Of a DNA stretch of 64,000 nt, positions 1 to 9,967 are shown piece by piece. The stretch is from Girardinichthys multiradiatus. Lineage: Eukaryota; Chordata; Actinopteri; Cyprinodontiformes; Goodeidae. The stretch is from NCBI RefSeq assembly GCF_021462225.1, contig NC_061812.1:51081848-51145847 (forward strand), read 5' to 3'. The notes beneath the pieces were generated by a model that saw only the letters and a program-made list of their open reading frames with translations, was not told the DNA's origin and did not search any database. The position numbers and the translations under genes are program-made. The number at the start of each line of letters is the position of its first letter. Position 1 is the stretch's first letter.

Positions 1-615
1 ATAGATTTTGGGGTAATAGGAATCAATCAGATATAGGTACAGATATTTGTATTGCACAGGAGGAAAACACACCTTATTTCCTTGGGAAGACAGAAGGTTG
101 CAAAACTATTAAATCTGTTTCATGTGCTTTAATCAACAGACATACATTTGAGTCATGTCCTATCAGAACTGCTGCTTCTACCATTTCAGGATCTTTGGTC
201 CCAGATCCCTTTGTGTTAACTCTTAATCTTTCAGCCGTACCGAATGGAAGTAAGTTGTATGACCAGGCAGGTAAATTAACCAGGGTTCTTGTTACTTTTC
301 CTAGTAGAGATGGGTACTCATGTCCTAAGAACATGGGTTGGATGTGTGGAAATAGATCATATCTGTATCTGCCTGCTAATTGGTCTGGAGTATGTTATCT
401 AGCTAATTCACTACCTACAGTCACAACTTATAATGCAATCAGCCCATTATTAGAGAGGAAGGGTTCACTGTTCTGACCAAGGAGCAGCAAGCTCTTAGAA
501 CATGAGTTTGCAAAGTAGAATGGCTTTGGATTATCTGTTAGCTGAGAGGGGTGAGGGTTTTGAAGAATTTTGTTTTTCTTTTAATTGTGATTACCTTGTA
601 ATCAGAAGAAAGGAG
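1..615 (+). pseudogene. env: ERV envelope fragment (surface subunit end plus start of TM), broken
   Basis: The plus-strand translation from the window edge gives retroviral surface-glycoprotein sequence, with paired cysteines, N-glycosylation sites and an NWSGVCYLA-type segment resembling the C-terminal SU region of class I (gamma/epsilon-like) envelopes. It matches the minus-strand env at 22637-23478, including the segment beginning VPDPFVLT. The longest open piece runs 195-476. A frameshift and stops follow, then a heptad-like stretch, and the sequence passes straight into a polypurine tract at 604-615. The CX6CC motif and the membrane anchor are missing. The 5' part lies outside the window. 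It cannot encode a functional envelope. The family call is from motif reading only. Confidence 0.75.
604..615 (+). promoter_or_regulatory. Retroviral polypurine tract (PPT)
   Basis: AGAAGAAAGGAG directly precedes a TG dinucleotide that starts an LTR-like sequence. The same purine run sits at the equivalent place in the provirus at 22213-29996 (reverse strand, 22637-22648). In retroviruses this tract primes plus-strand DNA synthesis. Confidence 0.75.
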
Positions 616-616
616 T

Positions 617-1285
617 TGTAATGGAAATTCTTGTATTAAGTGCTCTAAGGTGTTCCAAAGTGTATGACTTTTAGGTTACCTCTCTTTCTTCAGAACATCT
701 GTATTAGAGGAGGAAGCTGTAAAAACCAGTATCAGGCATTTAATGGTTAAAACCCATTCCTTTTGGGTGATGTCTCTGTTGGAATAATTTAATATAGATT
801 TATCTTATATTTTCTCCTATTCTTTAACTTGACTATTTGATTTTTATAACCTTTCATGATGTTTGTGTGAGTAAAGGATGTGATAAGTTTGTCTGCAGGC
901 AAAGATCATAAATGGAGCTGAGGAGGAAACAGTCGCAGTTGAGGAGGTCATAAAAGATAAAAGCTGATTGTGCTGAACAGAAGACACACTGATCCTAAGA
1001 TTGGAGGAGACTGTGGAAGTGTGTTTTCAAAAGATAATGGTGTTTATGACCTGTATACGATGCAGCTGTTTTTCCAAACCTTAGAGAATAAGGTTCTTTG
1101 TAATTATGGACCCCGAAAAGATAATAAAAAGAGCGGGTCGGACAGATGTTTTTCAGAGCGGTGGAGATTTGTAACTGAAAAACACATCTTTGTCCGTTCT
1201 CCTCGCAGCGAGTGAAATAACTAATTATTTGTCTTTCTCTTCTTTTTGTGATGTTATAAGTATTGTAGGTTGTTTAAACCTGACA
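617..1285 (+). repeat. ERV long terminal repeat, possibly hybrid between two families
   Basis: It begins TGTAATGGAAATTC right after the polypurine tract. Its first ~170 bases align with the start of the 424-bp LTRs of the provirus at 22213-29996, then the similarity stops. A TATA-like CATAAAAG lies near 949 and an AATAAA near 1124, and a tRNA-Tyr-like primer-binding site follows at 1292. The end near 1285 (..TGACA) is inferred from the primer site. Either this is one diverged LTR, or a truncated LTR of one family (617 to ~790) is joined to the LTR remainder of another. Confidence 0.6.
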
Positions 1286-1291
1286 TTAATT

Positions 1292-1311
1292 TGGTCCTTC
1301 AGAGCCGGATT
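1292..1311 (+). promoter_or_regulatory. Primer-binding site, tRNA-Tyr-like
   Basis: TGGTCCTTC-A-GAGCCGGATTC is complementary to the 3' end of vertebrate tRNA-Tyr (..CCGGCTCGAAGGACCA), with one inserted A and one missing A. It starts a few bases after the inferred LTR end, as expected for minus-strand priming. Confidence 0.65.
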
Positions 1312-2443
1312 CCAATTACGCCTGATGATTCCAGCGGGTTGGTGGATACCAGTAAAGACCGTGCGCACGGAAGTCATTATCAGACTCACAGACCCTTTCC
1401 GGGACTGGATCTCGTCCCGCCCACTGGGGTCTGACGGAACTCTGAGAGAGAGGAGAAGACAAAGTGGTGAGTTGAATTTGGATTAAAAAGTGTGACAAAT
1501 GACTGGGGGTCATTGCGTGAAATAAAACCCTGTGAATCCTAGGCCCTAACAGGACGGCAGAGTCCTGGAAAAGTATTAAGAAGTAATACTGAAAATTCCG
1601 TGTGTAAAGGACGATGGAGTCCTCGAAGTATTAAAAAGTAATACTGAAAATTCCGTGTTTCAAAGACGGCGGAGTCCACGTTTAAGTATTTAAACAAAAA
1701 TATTAAGAAAATTCCGCGTTTAAAAATGTGTGCATGTGAGAAATGAATGGAGGATTTAAACCACTAGGTTTTGCCTCATACCAAAGCAGTAGGATTGTAA
1801 GTGACTAACTTTTGTGGATGCAAAGGCAAGAATTCTCCACTCGAAAAGTTGAAGTGAGAATTACCACAAAAGGAGATTTTTCTGTCACCCTACTGAGCAG
1901 AATAATCCAGCATTTAGAATACCCTAGGTATTTATATGCTGGACCAAATTTAAATAAATAAGAAAACTGGGAAAAGGGGCGAGTAAAATAAACTAAAAAT
2001 GAATAACAATGCAAAGATTGGAAATTTATAGAAGCACAGGATCAAATTTAAATATTAAAATTGAAATATTTAGATAAATGGATAACCACATATCATTATG
2101 ATGGTCGTTTAAACTCTAAAAAATTAGTTAATCTATAGGATGCAATAATTAAAAGTACATTAAAAGTACACGTGATTTAAGAAAAATGGACAAAGAAGGT
2201 TATTAGGATGTAGATTATTGGTTAAAAGTAACTAAAAGAGAGAGATGTGATGCAGGAGATAAGAATGGACATTTTTGTGGAAAGCGGAAAAGGTCAGAGG
2301 GCTAAGAAGTAATTTTTGATGGACTTGCAAAGTAAAACAGCAGGACAGAAGAAAGGGAGTGAAAAGAGTAGGTGGAAAGTTTTTGTTTTGTCCCAAAGAT
2401 CTGATGAGGTTTGACAGGATTGGATGGGCTAGAATGAGTCCCT
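1312..2443 (+). other. ERV leader and degraded 5' gag region
   Basis: This lies between the primer-binding site and the readable gag sequence. A splice-donor-like GTGAGT sits at 1467-1472, where a retroviral major donor would be expected. A three-unit tandem repeat follows at 1551-1722. The remainder to 2443 is AT-rich with many stops. The matrix part of gag should lie here, but I cannot recognise it. Confidence 0.5.
1551..1722 (+). repeat. Three-copy tandem repeat (~55-60 bp unit) in ERV leader
   Basis: Units begin at about 1551, 1608 and 1663. Each starts with a GGACGGCGGAGTCC-like segment that can fold (AGGAC..GTCCT), continues with an AAGTATTAA-AAGTAATACTG block, and ends GAAAATTCCGTGT. 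The first two copies are closest and the third has diverged. Confidence 0.8.
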
Positions 2444-2941
2444 TTGGTGAATAAATGGCTGTACCTCATGTATGTTTTATTTGTGTTTATTTTTTATTAT
2501 TGTTTTGAGACGCTGGAGGCTGTTGATACAGTTTGTCACGGAGGTTCATGGCATGATACGTTTTTTCTGTGTAACCTTAGAAAATATTTTACTCTTTTTA
2601 ACAGCAGAACAAACAGAGTGAGGGGATTAATCGATAGGCTTACATTTAGATACAGACGCAGAGCTGACTACGCAGAAATAGCCAAAGTGAAACAAAAAGA
2701 GGAAGAACCTTTTGAAGAATATAGGATTAGACTGACAAAAGTGCTTAAAATACATAGTGGTCTACAAGAAGATGAAGACGAGCAAAGAGCTTATCGACAA
2801 CAGTTAAAAAATGCACTACAAGCTGGTTCCAAGGATGCAATTAATACCTGGGTAAGGAGACATTTTATAGGGTTCCCCACAGCACCTCTAGAAGACTATG
2901 TTAATCATGCCCTCCATGCAGAAAAAGTAATGAAGGATTAA
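2444..2941 (+). pseudogene. gag: ERV gag remnant (capsid region)
   Basis: The open frame is 165 codons. Its second half, from about residue 60, is charged and helical and reads like the C-terminal capsid region of class I retroviral Gag (KVKQKEEEPFEEYRIRLTKV..). The first ~60 residues include a hydrophobic stretch not typical of Gag and may be out of frame or unrelated. It is about a third of a normal Gag in length. A stop follows the NHALHAEKVMKD segment. The nucleocapsid zinc knuckle lies downstream in another frame, so gag is frameshifted. Confidence 0.7.
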
Positions 2942-3108
2942 AAAACAAAAAAAAGATAGTCAACACCTTTTTTTAGCAAGAAGAAAAAGAAGAACAGATT
3001 TCTAATTAAAACAGCAGAGGAAGAGGAAGATTTAGAGGCAGAGGACAAAACCGCAGGTGTCAAAGAGGAGGAGTGAGTAGAGGAAATTACAGACAATACA
3101 CCTCAGGG

Positions 3109-3150
3109 TGTTGATGTTGTGGAAAAGAAGGACATCTGGCCAGAGACTGT
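3109..3150 (+). pseudogene. Gag nucleocapsid zinc knuckle with internal stop
   Basis: The codons encode a CX2CX4HX4C knuckle followed by PERR: Cys 3109-3111, Cys 3118-3120, then His and the last Cys at 3148-3150. The codon after the first Cys is TGA (3112-3114). The frame is the same as the downstream protease, as in retroviruses that read through from gag into pro-pol. However, this TGA lies inside the zinc knuckle rather than at its end, so it is probably a mutation. Confidence 0.75.
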
Positions 3151-3300
3151 CCTGAGAGGAGAAATAATGAATCAGCATGACTAGGACAGAAAACAAGTGA
3201 AATTGTTCCTAGTACCTCAGACACCGATGAAAACAAAAAACCAAAAACACAGGGGCAGGATGTCCTCCTAAATTTCTAGGACATTCTCTCCCTAGATAGC

Positions 3301-3870
3301 ATTAAACCTGAAATTACCTTACTGTTGAATGGAAAATCAATTACTTTTTTTTGTGATACCGAAGCATGCAGGACCACCTGTAGAGAAACAATCCCAAATT
3401 CCAGACTTAGTGATCAGCAAATAACAATAAGATCAGCTAGTGGGAAATTGACACAAGTCTGTGAGTCTGAACCAGTTTGGATAAGAGATCCCAATGGACA
3501 GTCATGTCAGCTATCTATTCTAATGTTCCCTGAGCGTCCGGTGAATCTATTGGGACGAGATGGATTACTACATCTGGGGTTAGCATCAATTCCGACCTCA
3601 GAAGGACATATTGTAGTAAAGAGAAAAGCAGAACTCAGTACGTCAGTTGTTGAAGTAGTGTTAGAGGAAGACACTAGGAAGCTCTGCAAAATGTGGACAC
3701 CTCCACACATATCTTTATTCAAGGATAAAGAACTCAAGTGGCATGATATGGGAAGAATAGTGCAGAGGGGAAAAGATGCCACAGACTGGTTTGCAACAAT
3801 AATGAATACAGAAAATAGTTCATCCACAGGATTAACTAGAAAATTATTATTTTGGACGGTGACAGTATAA
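3301..3870 (+). pseudogene. pro: ERV aspartic protease, active site altered
   Basis: The frame has the retroviral protease order: an ITLLLNGKSITFF strand, the catalytic loop, then the LLGRDGL motif about 75 residues later. The catalytic triplet reads Asp-Thr-Glu at 3355-3363 where the family has Asp-Thr-Gly. One base change (GGA to GAA) would explain it, and the enzyme should be inactive. The frame stays open to 3870 and covers the start of the pol linker. Dimeric aspartic proteases of this kind cleave Gag-Pol during maturation. Confidence 0.8.
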
Positions 3871-3936
3871 GAAGGGATATATTTGCATACAAAGCAACAA
3901 TGAGAAATATTCCTTACTGAACAGGAGGAACAGTTC

Positions 3937-4916
3937 TTGAGTGAAGTCCCTGATAAGTTATGGTCAAAAGATCCTACTGATGTGGGTTTAGTAAAAGGAG
4001 TGTTACCTGTTCAAATTAGAGCAAAAACAGAATACAGGCCCAGTGTAAAACAATACCCTTTGAAACATGATGCACGTGAAGGAATAAAAGCAGTAATAAA
4101 GGATTTAATAACTGCAGTGGTGATAATAAAATGTGAGGACTCACCATGTAACACCCCCATTTTCCCAGTTAAAAAACAAGCTCCATCAACAGGATGGCGC
4201 ATGGTACAAGACCTACAGGAAGTTAATAATGCAGTTGTTCAGAGAGCACCGTGTGTTCCTGATCCTTATACATTATTAAATTCCCTAAGACCAGATGCTA
4301 GAATATTTACTGTAGTTGATATAAGCAATGCATTTTTCTCTGTAACTATAGATAAAAATAGTCAGTTCTGGTTTGCATTCACTTTTGAGGGACAAAGATA
4401 TACTTATACCAGACTACCTCAAGGCTACTGTGAAAGTCCAACTATATACTCTCAGGTAATGAGCGCAAGTATGGCCAAGTTTCACCTTCCAGGAGGTAGT
4501 CAGGTTTTACTATATGTTGATGATGTGCTATTAGCCTCTCCTGATGAGGAGACTTGTAAAAATGACACAATAGCATTATTAAAACGTTTAGCAGAAGAAG
4601 GACACAAAGTCAGTAAAAGAAACTTCAGTTGTGTAAAAATGAGGTTAAATACCTAGGCCACAATCTTAGCGCAGGGGGACGCACAATTGTAGAAGAAAGA
4701 AAGACTGCAATATTACAAATTCCAAAACCAGTAACAAAAAAGCAAATGATGTCCTTCCTTGGACTAACTAATTATTGTAGAAACTTGGTGCCAAATTATG
4801 CAGAAATAGTAGCTCCATTACACAAACTAATGTATGAGGAAGAGCTGAAAATGATGTCTGAACTAAGATGGAGTGTAGAAGCTGAAGATGAAATTAACAT
4901 GATTGTCAAGAATTAG
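3937..4916 (+). pseudogene. pol: ERV reverse transcriptase, frameshifted near 4640
   Basis: The first open piece (3937-4656) holds the RT finger and palm blocks: PLKHDAREGI, the TPIFPVKK segment, MVQDLQEVN, the VDISNAFFSV block with the first catalytic Asp, LPQGYCESP, and an intact YVDD at 4513-4524. A frameshift near 4630-4650 moves the thumb/connection region to another frame (4629-4916), including KYLGHNLSAGG and FLGLTNYCR. RNase H is not readable beyond 4916. Block order and motifs fit class I (gamma/epsilon-like) retroviruses. The shift prevents a full-length Pol. Confidence 0.88.
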
Positions 4917-5640
4917 CAGAAAAAGAAGCAAAAACTAGAAGTGATTTGCAGGATCACGAAATAGTTTATGTGAATGATTTCTCCAAAAAAAGATGAGAGA
5001 GGGAAGATACAAACAGGATATGCATTGGTGACAAAAGATATAGTGTTAAAAGAAATGCAACAACAAAGCCCACTACAGGAGATAGAAATGTGGAAAAAAC
5101 ATGGAGCTGCATTAAAAGATGAAAACTATATTTGACCAGATAATAAACCTGTCCTGCCTAAGAACCTATATAAATGGGCGGCAATATTGAGCCATTGTGT
5201 TTCACAATGTCTCAACAGGGAGGAAGGGTAGGACAGATATATTAATATTATATAACATATGGATTTAATTCTTAATTCTTATTTAAAAAAAAGTTTTGTA
5301 AAACATGTTTAACATGTGCAAAACATAATCCACAAGGGAATTTAAGACCACGAAGGGGACAATTTTCAAAACTAAGATACCCTTTTCAAACAATTCATAT
5401 GGGTTTTATTGAGCTAAACCACAGTGAAGTGAAAAAAGTTCTGTTTAGTCATTATAGATGCATTTTCTAAATGGATAGAATTATTTCCAACTAAACATTA
5501 CAAGCACCTCAGGGCTAACACCCTATGAAATGTTATTTGGAAGACCATACAGATTACCACAGTTCAAAAATAAGTGGGAGTTAGATGAAGAAGCTAACCT
5601 AGTTGATTATATGAGGAGTATGTTAGAAAAGCCATAGAAA
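4917..5640 (+). pseudogene. ERV RNase H/integrase remnant with core deletion
   Basis: Short frames with many stops. Recognisable pieces are the second half of the integrase zinc motif (CLTC, codons 5306-5317, followed by AKHNPQGN), the start of the catalytic core (IDAFSKWIELFPT, about 5455-5495, first Asp) and the LTPYEMLFGRPYRLP block (about 5515-5562). The last two normally lie more than 80 residues apart but are almost adjacent here. The second Asp and the Glu of the DDE triad are therefore gone. RNase H is not recognisable. Confidence 0.75.
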
Positions 5641-5653
5641 CAAAATCAAACTA

Positions 5654-6735
5654 ATGAGGAATGTTCTATTTCCGAGCAAGACTACAGCAGATAAGAACAA
5701 ACCAGTATTCCATAAACGTGTCACCACTGGAAACTACACATGTATAAATAAGACAAAGAGAGGTAATAAATTAGGGAATCTCACTGCAGTATGGTGTACT
5801 GTAATTGTAAAAGTAAATACGTATTTTAAACCAGTCTCTAGAGGAGACATTTGGTGGTGGTGTGGTGACGACAGGTTGTTTGATCGATTACCTTCAAAAT
5901 GTAACAGGACTCTGTGCTCTAATTACTTTATTGTTACCAGTTTCAGTATATTCTATGTAGATGAAGTAACGGATGGACTATCTAGTGTAATCCCACATGA
6001 TTGGCGTGATAGAAAGTGCAGAGCAGTAGGTTGGCAGTCTTCATCGGGGAGACTCTACATACATCGATGCTATAGATGAAGATAAATTAGCTGATCAAGT
6101 AGCCGCAAGATTTGAATCAAGTATCTGTAAGTGGTGTATGATGAACAAAAACGTGGACAGGATCAATTATATTCACTACAATGTGCAAAAACTAGGAAAT
6201 TGGACAAAGCGGGTTTGAAACTGTCCATGACCAATTGGCTTCAACTTCCCTGATGGCATTCCAGAATAGAATTGCTTTGGACATGTTGCTAGCTGAAAAA
6301 GGAGGAGTTTGTGCCATTTTTGGAGAAAAATGTTGCACATTTATACCTAACAACACTGCTGCTGACGGCAGCCTCACTAAAGCCATAGAAGGTTTGAGAT
6401 CTCTAAATGGCAAAATGAAGGAGCATTCTGGAGTAGACACCTTGATGTGGGACTCCTGGCTGGATGTGTTTGGGAAGTATAAAATTTTAGTATCATCAGT
6501 AATAATTTCCTTTGCAGTGTTTGCTGCAATTTTGACATTGTGTGGATGTTGTTGTATTCCCTGCCTTTGTTCTCTGCTTAACCATTTCATCACCACAGCT
6601 ATTTCTCCTATGGAAGACAGAGTTAGCCAACTCTATCCGTTACTTAAACATCAGGATGATGAAGATGACGAGGATGTGACTGACCACTTTTCTGACATGT
6701 ACCCAGATCCATTTCTGTATGATTCTGTGATTTAA
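5654..6735 (+). pseudogene. env: ERV envelope (SU C-terminus and TM), frameshifted
   Basis: The upstream piece (5654 to about 5950) reads as SU C-terminal sequence with GDIWWWCGDDRLFD and glycosylation sites. It then shifts frame near 5900-5950. From about 6190 to 6735 one frame is open through most of TM: a heptad/immunosuppressive-type stretch (LMAFQNRIALDMLLAEKGG), a CX6CC motif (about 6310-6336), a helical NGKMKEHSG segment, a ~25-residue membrane anchor (about 6484-6560) followed by a Cys cluster, and an acidic cytoplasmic tail ending at a TAA. The CX6CC shows a gamma-type, disulfide-linked SU/TM. It resembles the conserved envelope family of percomorph fish from memory of its motifs, which is an inference. 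No signal peptide or N-terminal SU is present, so it cannot give a complete envelope. Confidence 0.8.
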
Positions 6736-7239
6736 ATGTCAGTAAGTGCCTCTGAGAATAATTGTCTTTGTACTCGTGAAAATAATCTTACAGTTAAAAA
6801 TCTGAAAGAATTTTAACTGTAAGACATTCTCACTTATAACATTTTCATGACACACAAATGTAGGGCTTTGGAGGTGGGCACCTTAATTGGCAGCCAGAGG
6901 GTACTCTATTTAAATAACTTTACCTCTGGTGCCTGCGCCCACTTCTAAATGTTCTGTTGCATGTAGACATTGAGGAGGGGGGTGTCGGGGCAGTGGGCTG
7001 GAGGGTGGCACAAGGGGAGGGGGGGTTGCAGCGTGCGGGGTGGAGGGTTGTGTTCTCTTTTTTGCATGTGTGTTCGCCAGCAAATGGATCAACTGAGTGG
7101 TTACAGTGGAGCTGAGATGGTTGGTGTTTCTCTCTGAGCTGTTGTTGCAGTGGCGGTGATGTTTGTGTGGTTGCGGGGGAATGGATGCGGCCATTGGCCC
7201 ATTTCGGGCGCTTGTCTTTGACTCAGCTCACCCTTCACC
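6736..7239. other. Intergenic, no gene seen; hairpin and G-rich stretch
   Basis: No LTR matching 617-1285 could be found after the envelope, so the 3' end of this ERV seems to be lost. A perfect 13-bp inverted repeat with an 11-base loop occurs at 6787-6823. A G-rich stretch spans about 6970-7050. No coding sequence can be supported. Confidence 0.6.
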
Positions 7240-8710
7240 ACGACAGACCGTTATAGCGCTCGCATCACTGCTGATGCAGCTCCAATCTGTCTATCAATCT
7301 CCCGCTCCATTTTTCTCTCATTTGTGAACAAGACCCCAAGATACTTGAACTTCTCCACTTCAGCCAGGACCTCCCCCCCGACCTGGAGAAGGCACTCTAC
7401 CCTTTTCCAGCTCAAGACCATGGCCTTAGACCTTGGGGGCACTGATTCTCATCCCGGCTGCTTCACACTCAGCTGCAAACCGCTCCAGTGAGAGTTGTAG
7501 ATCACGAGCTGATGATGCCAATAGGACCACATCATCCCCAAAAAGCAGAAACGCAATCCTACGGACATCAAAACGGATTCCCTTAACACCTTTTCTGCGC
7601 CTAGAAATTCTGTCCATAAAAGTTATGAACAGAATCGGTGACAAAGGGAAACCTTGGCAGAGTCCAACCCTCACAGGAAACTAGCAATGCGGACCAAGCT
7701 CTGACACCGGTCTTACAGGGACTTAACAGCCCGTATAAAAGGGCCTGATACCCCATACTCCCGGAGTACCCCCCCCAAGATTCCCAGAGGGACACGGTCG
7801 AAGGCCTTCACCAAGTCCACAAAGCACATGTAGACTGGTTGGGCGAACTCCTATGAACCGTCCAGGACCCTGCTGAGGATGTAGAGATGATCCAGTCTTC
7901 CACGGCCAGGATGAAAACCACACTGCTCTTCTTGAATCGGAGATTCGACTATCCAATGAACCCTCCTGTCCAGAACCCCCAAAAAGACCTTACCAGTTAG
8001 GCTTAAGAGTGAGACTCCCCTATAGTTGGAACACACTCTATGGTCCCTCTTTTTGAATAGGGGGACCACCACCCCGGTCTGCCAATGCAGTGGAATTGCC
8101 CCCGATGTCCACGCGATGCTGCAGAGTCGCATTAACCAGCACAACCCCACAACATTCAGAATCTCATCCTCGGTGTCTTCAGCACCAGAGATTGGAGAGT
8201 CCGGCCTGAAGTCCCCAGGCTCCGCTTCCTCAGTGGAAGACATGCCAGTGGGATTGAGGAGGTCTTTGAAGTACTCTGCCCACCAACCCACAACATCCCG
8301 AGTTGAGGTCAGCAGCACACCATCCCCACTGTAAACAGTGTTGGTGGTGTACCCCCCCTCCGAGACATTGGATGGTGGACCAGAATCACCTTGAAGCCGT
8401 ATGGAAATCGTTTTCCGTGGCCTCTTTGAACTCCTCCCATGCCCAAGTTTTTGTCTCAGCAACCACCCGAGCCGCATGTCGCTTGGACTGTTGGTACCTG
8501 TCAGCTGCTTCCGGAGTCCCACAGGCCAAAAAGACCCGGTAGGACTCCTTCTGCAGACTGACAGCATTCCTCACCGCTGTGTCCACCAGTGGGATCGAGG
8601 ATTGCCACTGCGACAGGCACCAACAAGATTGAGACCACAGCTTCGGTAAGCCGCCTCGGCAATGGAGGTGCAGAACATGGACCACTTGGACTCAATGTCC
8701 TCCACCAGTC
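7240..8710 (-). pseudogene. RTE-clade (Rex3-like) LINE reverse-transcriptase fragment
   Basis: On the minus strand, from high to low coordinates, the translation passes through a helical pre-RT region, NYRGVSLLSLTGKV, EEQCGFHPGRGRLDHLYIL, GLCQGFPLSPILFITFMDRI, the catalytic box (LLFGDDVVLLAS) and VEKFKYLGVLFTNE..EREIDRQIG. These are typical of the fish Rex3/RTE reverse transcriptases. The catalytic box reads FGDD where FADD is usual, and several frameshifts split the frame. The 5' end stops abruptly at about 8711, where Tc1 sequence begins. The endonuclease is missing. Confidence 0.8.
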
Positions 8711-9860
8711 CTCTTTGCAGAAAAGCATCCTGAAAGAATGATGTTTCCACCTCCATGCTTCACTCTAGGGATGGTGTTCATAGGGTTTTACTCATCCTTC
8801 TTCTTCCTCCAAACACGGTGAGTGGAGTTTAGACCAAGAAGCTCTATTTTTGCCTCATCAGAACACATGACCTTCTCCCATTTCTCCTCTGGATCATCCA
8901 TATGGTCATTGGCAAACTTCAGATAGGCCAGGAAATGCGCTGGCTTGAACAGGAGGACCTTGCATCCACTGCAGAATTTTAATCTATAGCAGAGTAGTGT
9001 GTTACTAATGGTCTTCTTTGCGACTGAACATTTTCTTATAACTCCGCCAACAGTTGTTGCCTTCTCACTAAGCTGCTTGGCTACTTTTCTGTAAATAGTA
9101 TTGGTAAATAACCTGAACTTGTATACTCCTTTATCAAGTTCCCAGAGACCACAAAGCACTTTCCACTACAATCAGTCATTCACCCAATTGTGCACACATT
9201 CACACTGACACTGGTGAGCTCCAGTGTAGCCACAGCTGTCCTGGGGCACACTGACAGAAGTGAGGCTGCCATACACAGTCACCACTCTAACCACCCTCTA
9301 ACCACTCTTAGCAGGCAAGTCGGGTGAAGTGTCAGGCTGTAGGACACAATGACTGAGACGGACAGAGTGGGAAGTTCAAACGGGCAGCCCACTGGTTACA
9401 GGACGAACGCCTACCACAGCCGCCCCATAGCTCTTTAGCCCATCCCAGCCTTGTGCAGGTCTATTTTATTCTTGATGTTCTTACACAGCTCTCTGGTCTT
9501 GGCCATTGTGGAGAGGTTGCAGTTTGTTTGATTGAATGTGTTGACAGGTGTCTTTTATACAGATAACGAGTTCAAACAGGTGCAGTTAATACAGGTAATG
9601 AGTGGAGAACAGGAGGGCTTCTTTAAGAAGAAACAACAGACCTATGAGACCTGGGATTCTTACTGGTTGGTAGGTGATTAAATACTTATGTTATGCTATA
9701 AAATGCAAATCAGTTACTTAAAAATCCCACAGTGAGATTTTCTGGATTTTTGTTTTAGATTCCGTCACTCACAATAGTACCTATGATAAAAATTAAAGAC
9801 TTCTACATGCTGGAAAACCTGCATAATCAGTAGTGTATCAAATGCTTGTTTTCGCCACTG
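8711..9860 (-). mobile_element. Truncated Tc1-like transposon carrying a SINE insertion
   Basis: The minus-strand translation at 8788-9080 gives the middle of a Tc1 transposase (FANDHMDDPEEKWEKVMCSDEAKIELLG..TRVWRKK-like), including the first catalytic Asp. The second Asp and the Glu are lost with the truncated left end at about 8711. The right half carries the 5' leader and the terminal repeat ending ..TTTTCGCCACTG at 9860, followed by TA. Transposase sequence is interrupted between about 9085 and 9435 by unrelated DNA. Stops add to the damage. Confidence 0.8.
9130..9432 (-). repeat. SINE-like repeat inserted in Tc1
   Basis: The block interrupts the Tc1 element. It contains a GGGAAGTTCAAACGGGCAG segment that reads as a decayed tRNA-type B box in reverse (compare GGTTCGAATCC), and a TGTAGCCACAGCTGTCCTGGG-type core that I recognise as common in fish genomes. 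I infer a tRNA-derived SINE. Its exact ends were not resolved. Confidence 0.5.
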
Positions 9861-9967
9861 TAAGCCCCCCAAAAAATGTTTGTATATAATGAAAAATGGC
9901 AGGAAGCATAAACTAAAACTGAATGATAGCCTCTTTTGATTTAGTATAAATAAATTTCTGTCATAGT

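Noticed and set aside
1551..1722. CRISPR-like array
   Set aside because: Only three diverging units without distinct spacers, in a retroviral leader of a vertebrate genome.
2444..2620. Hydrophobic start of the gag frame as a signal peptide
   Set aside because: Gag has none. The stretch is probably decayed leader or shifted gag read in the wrong frame.
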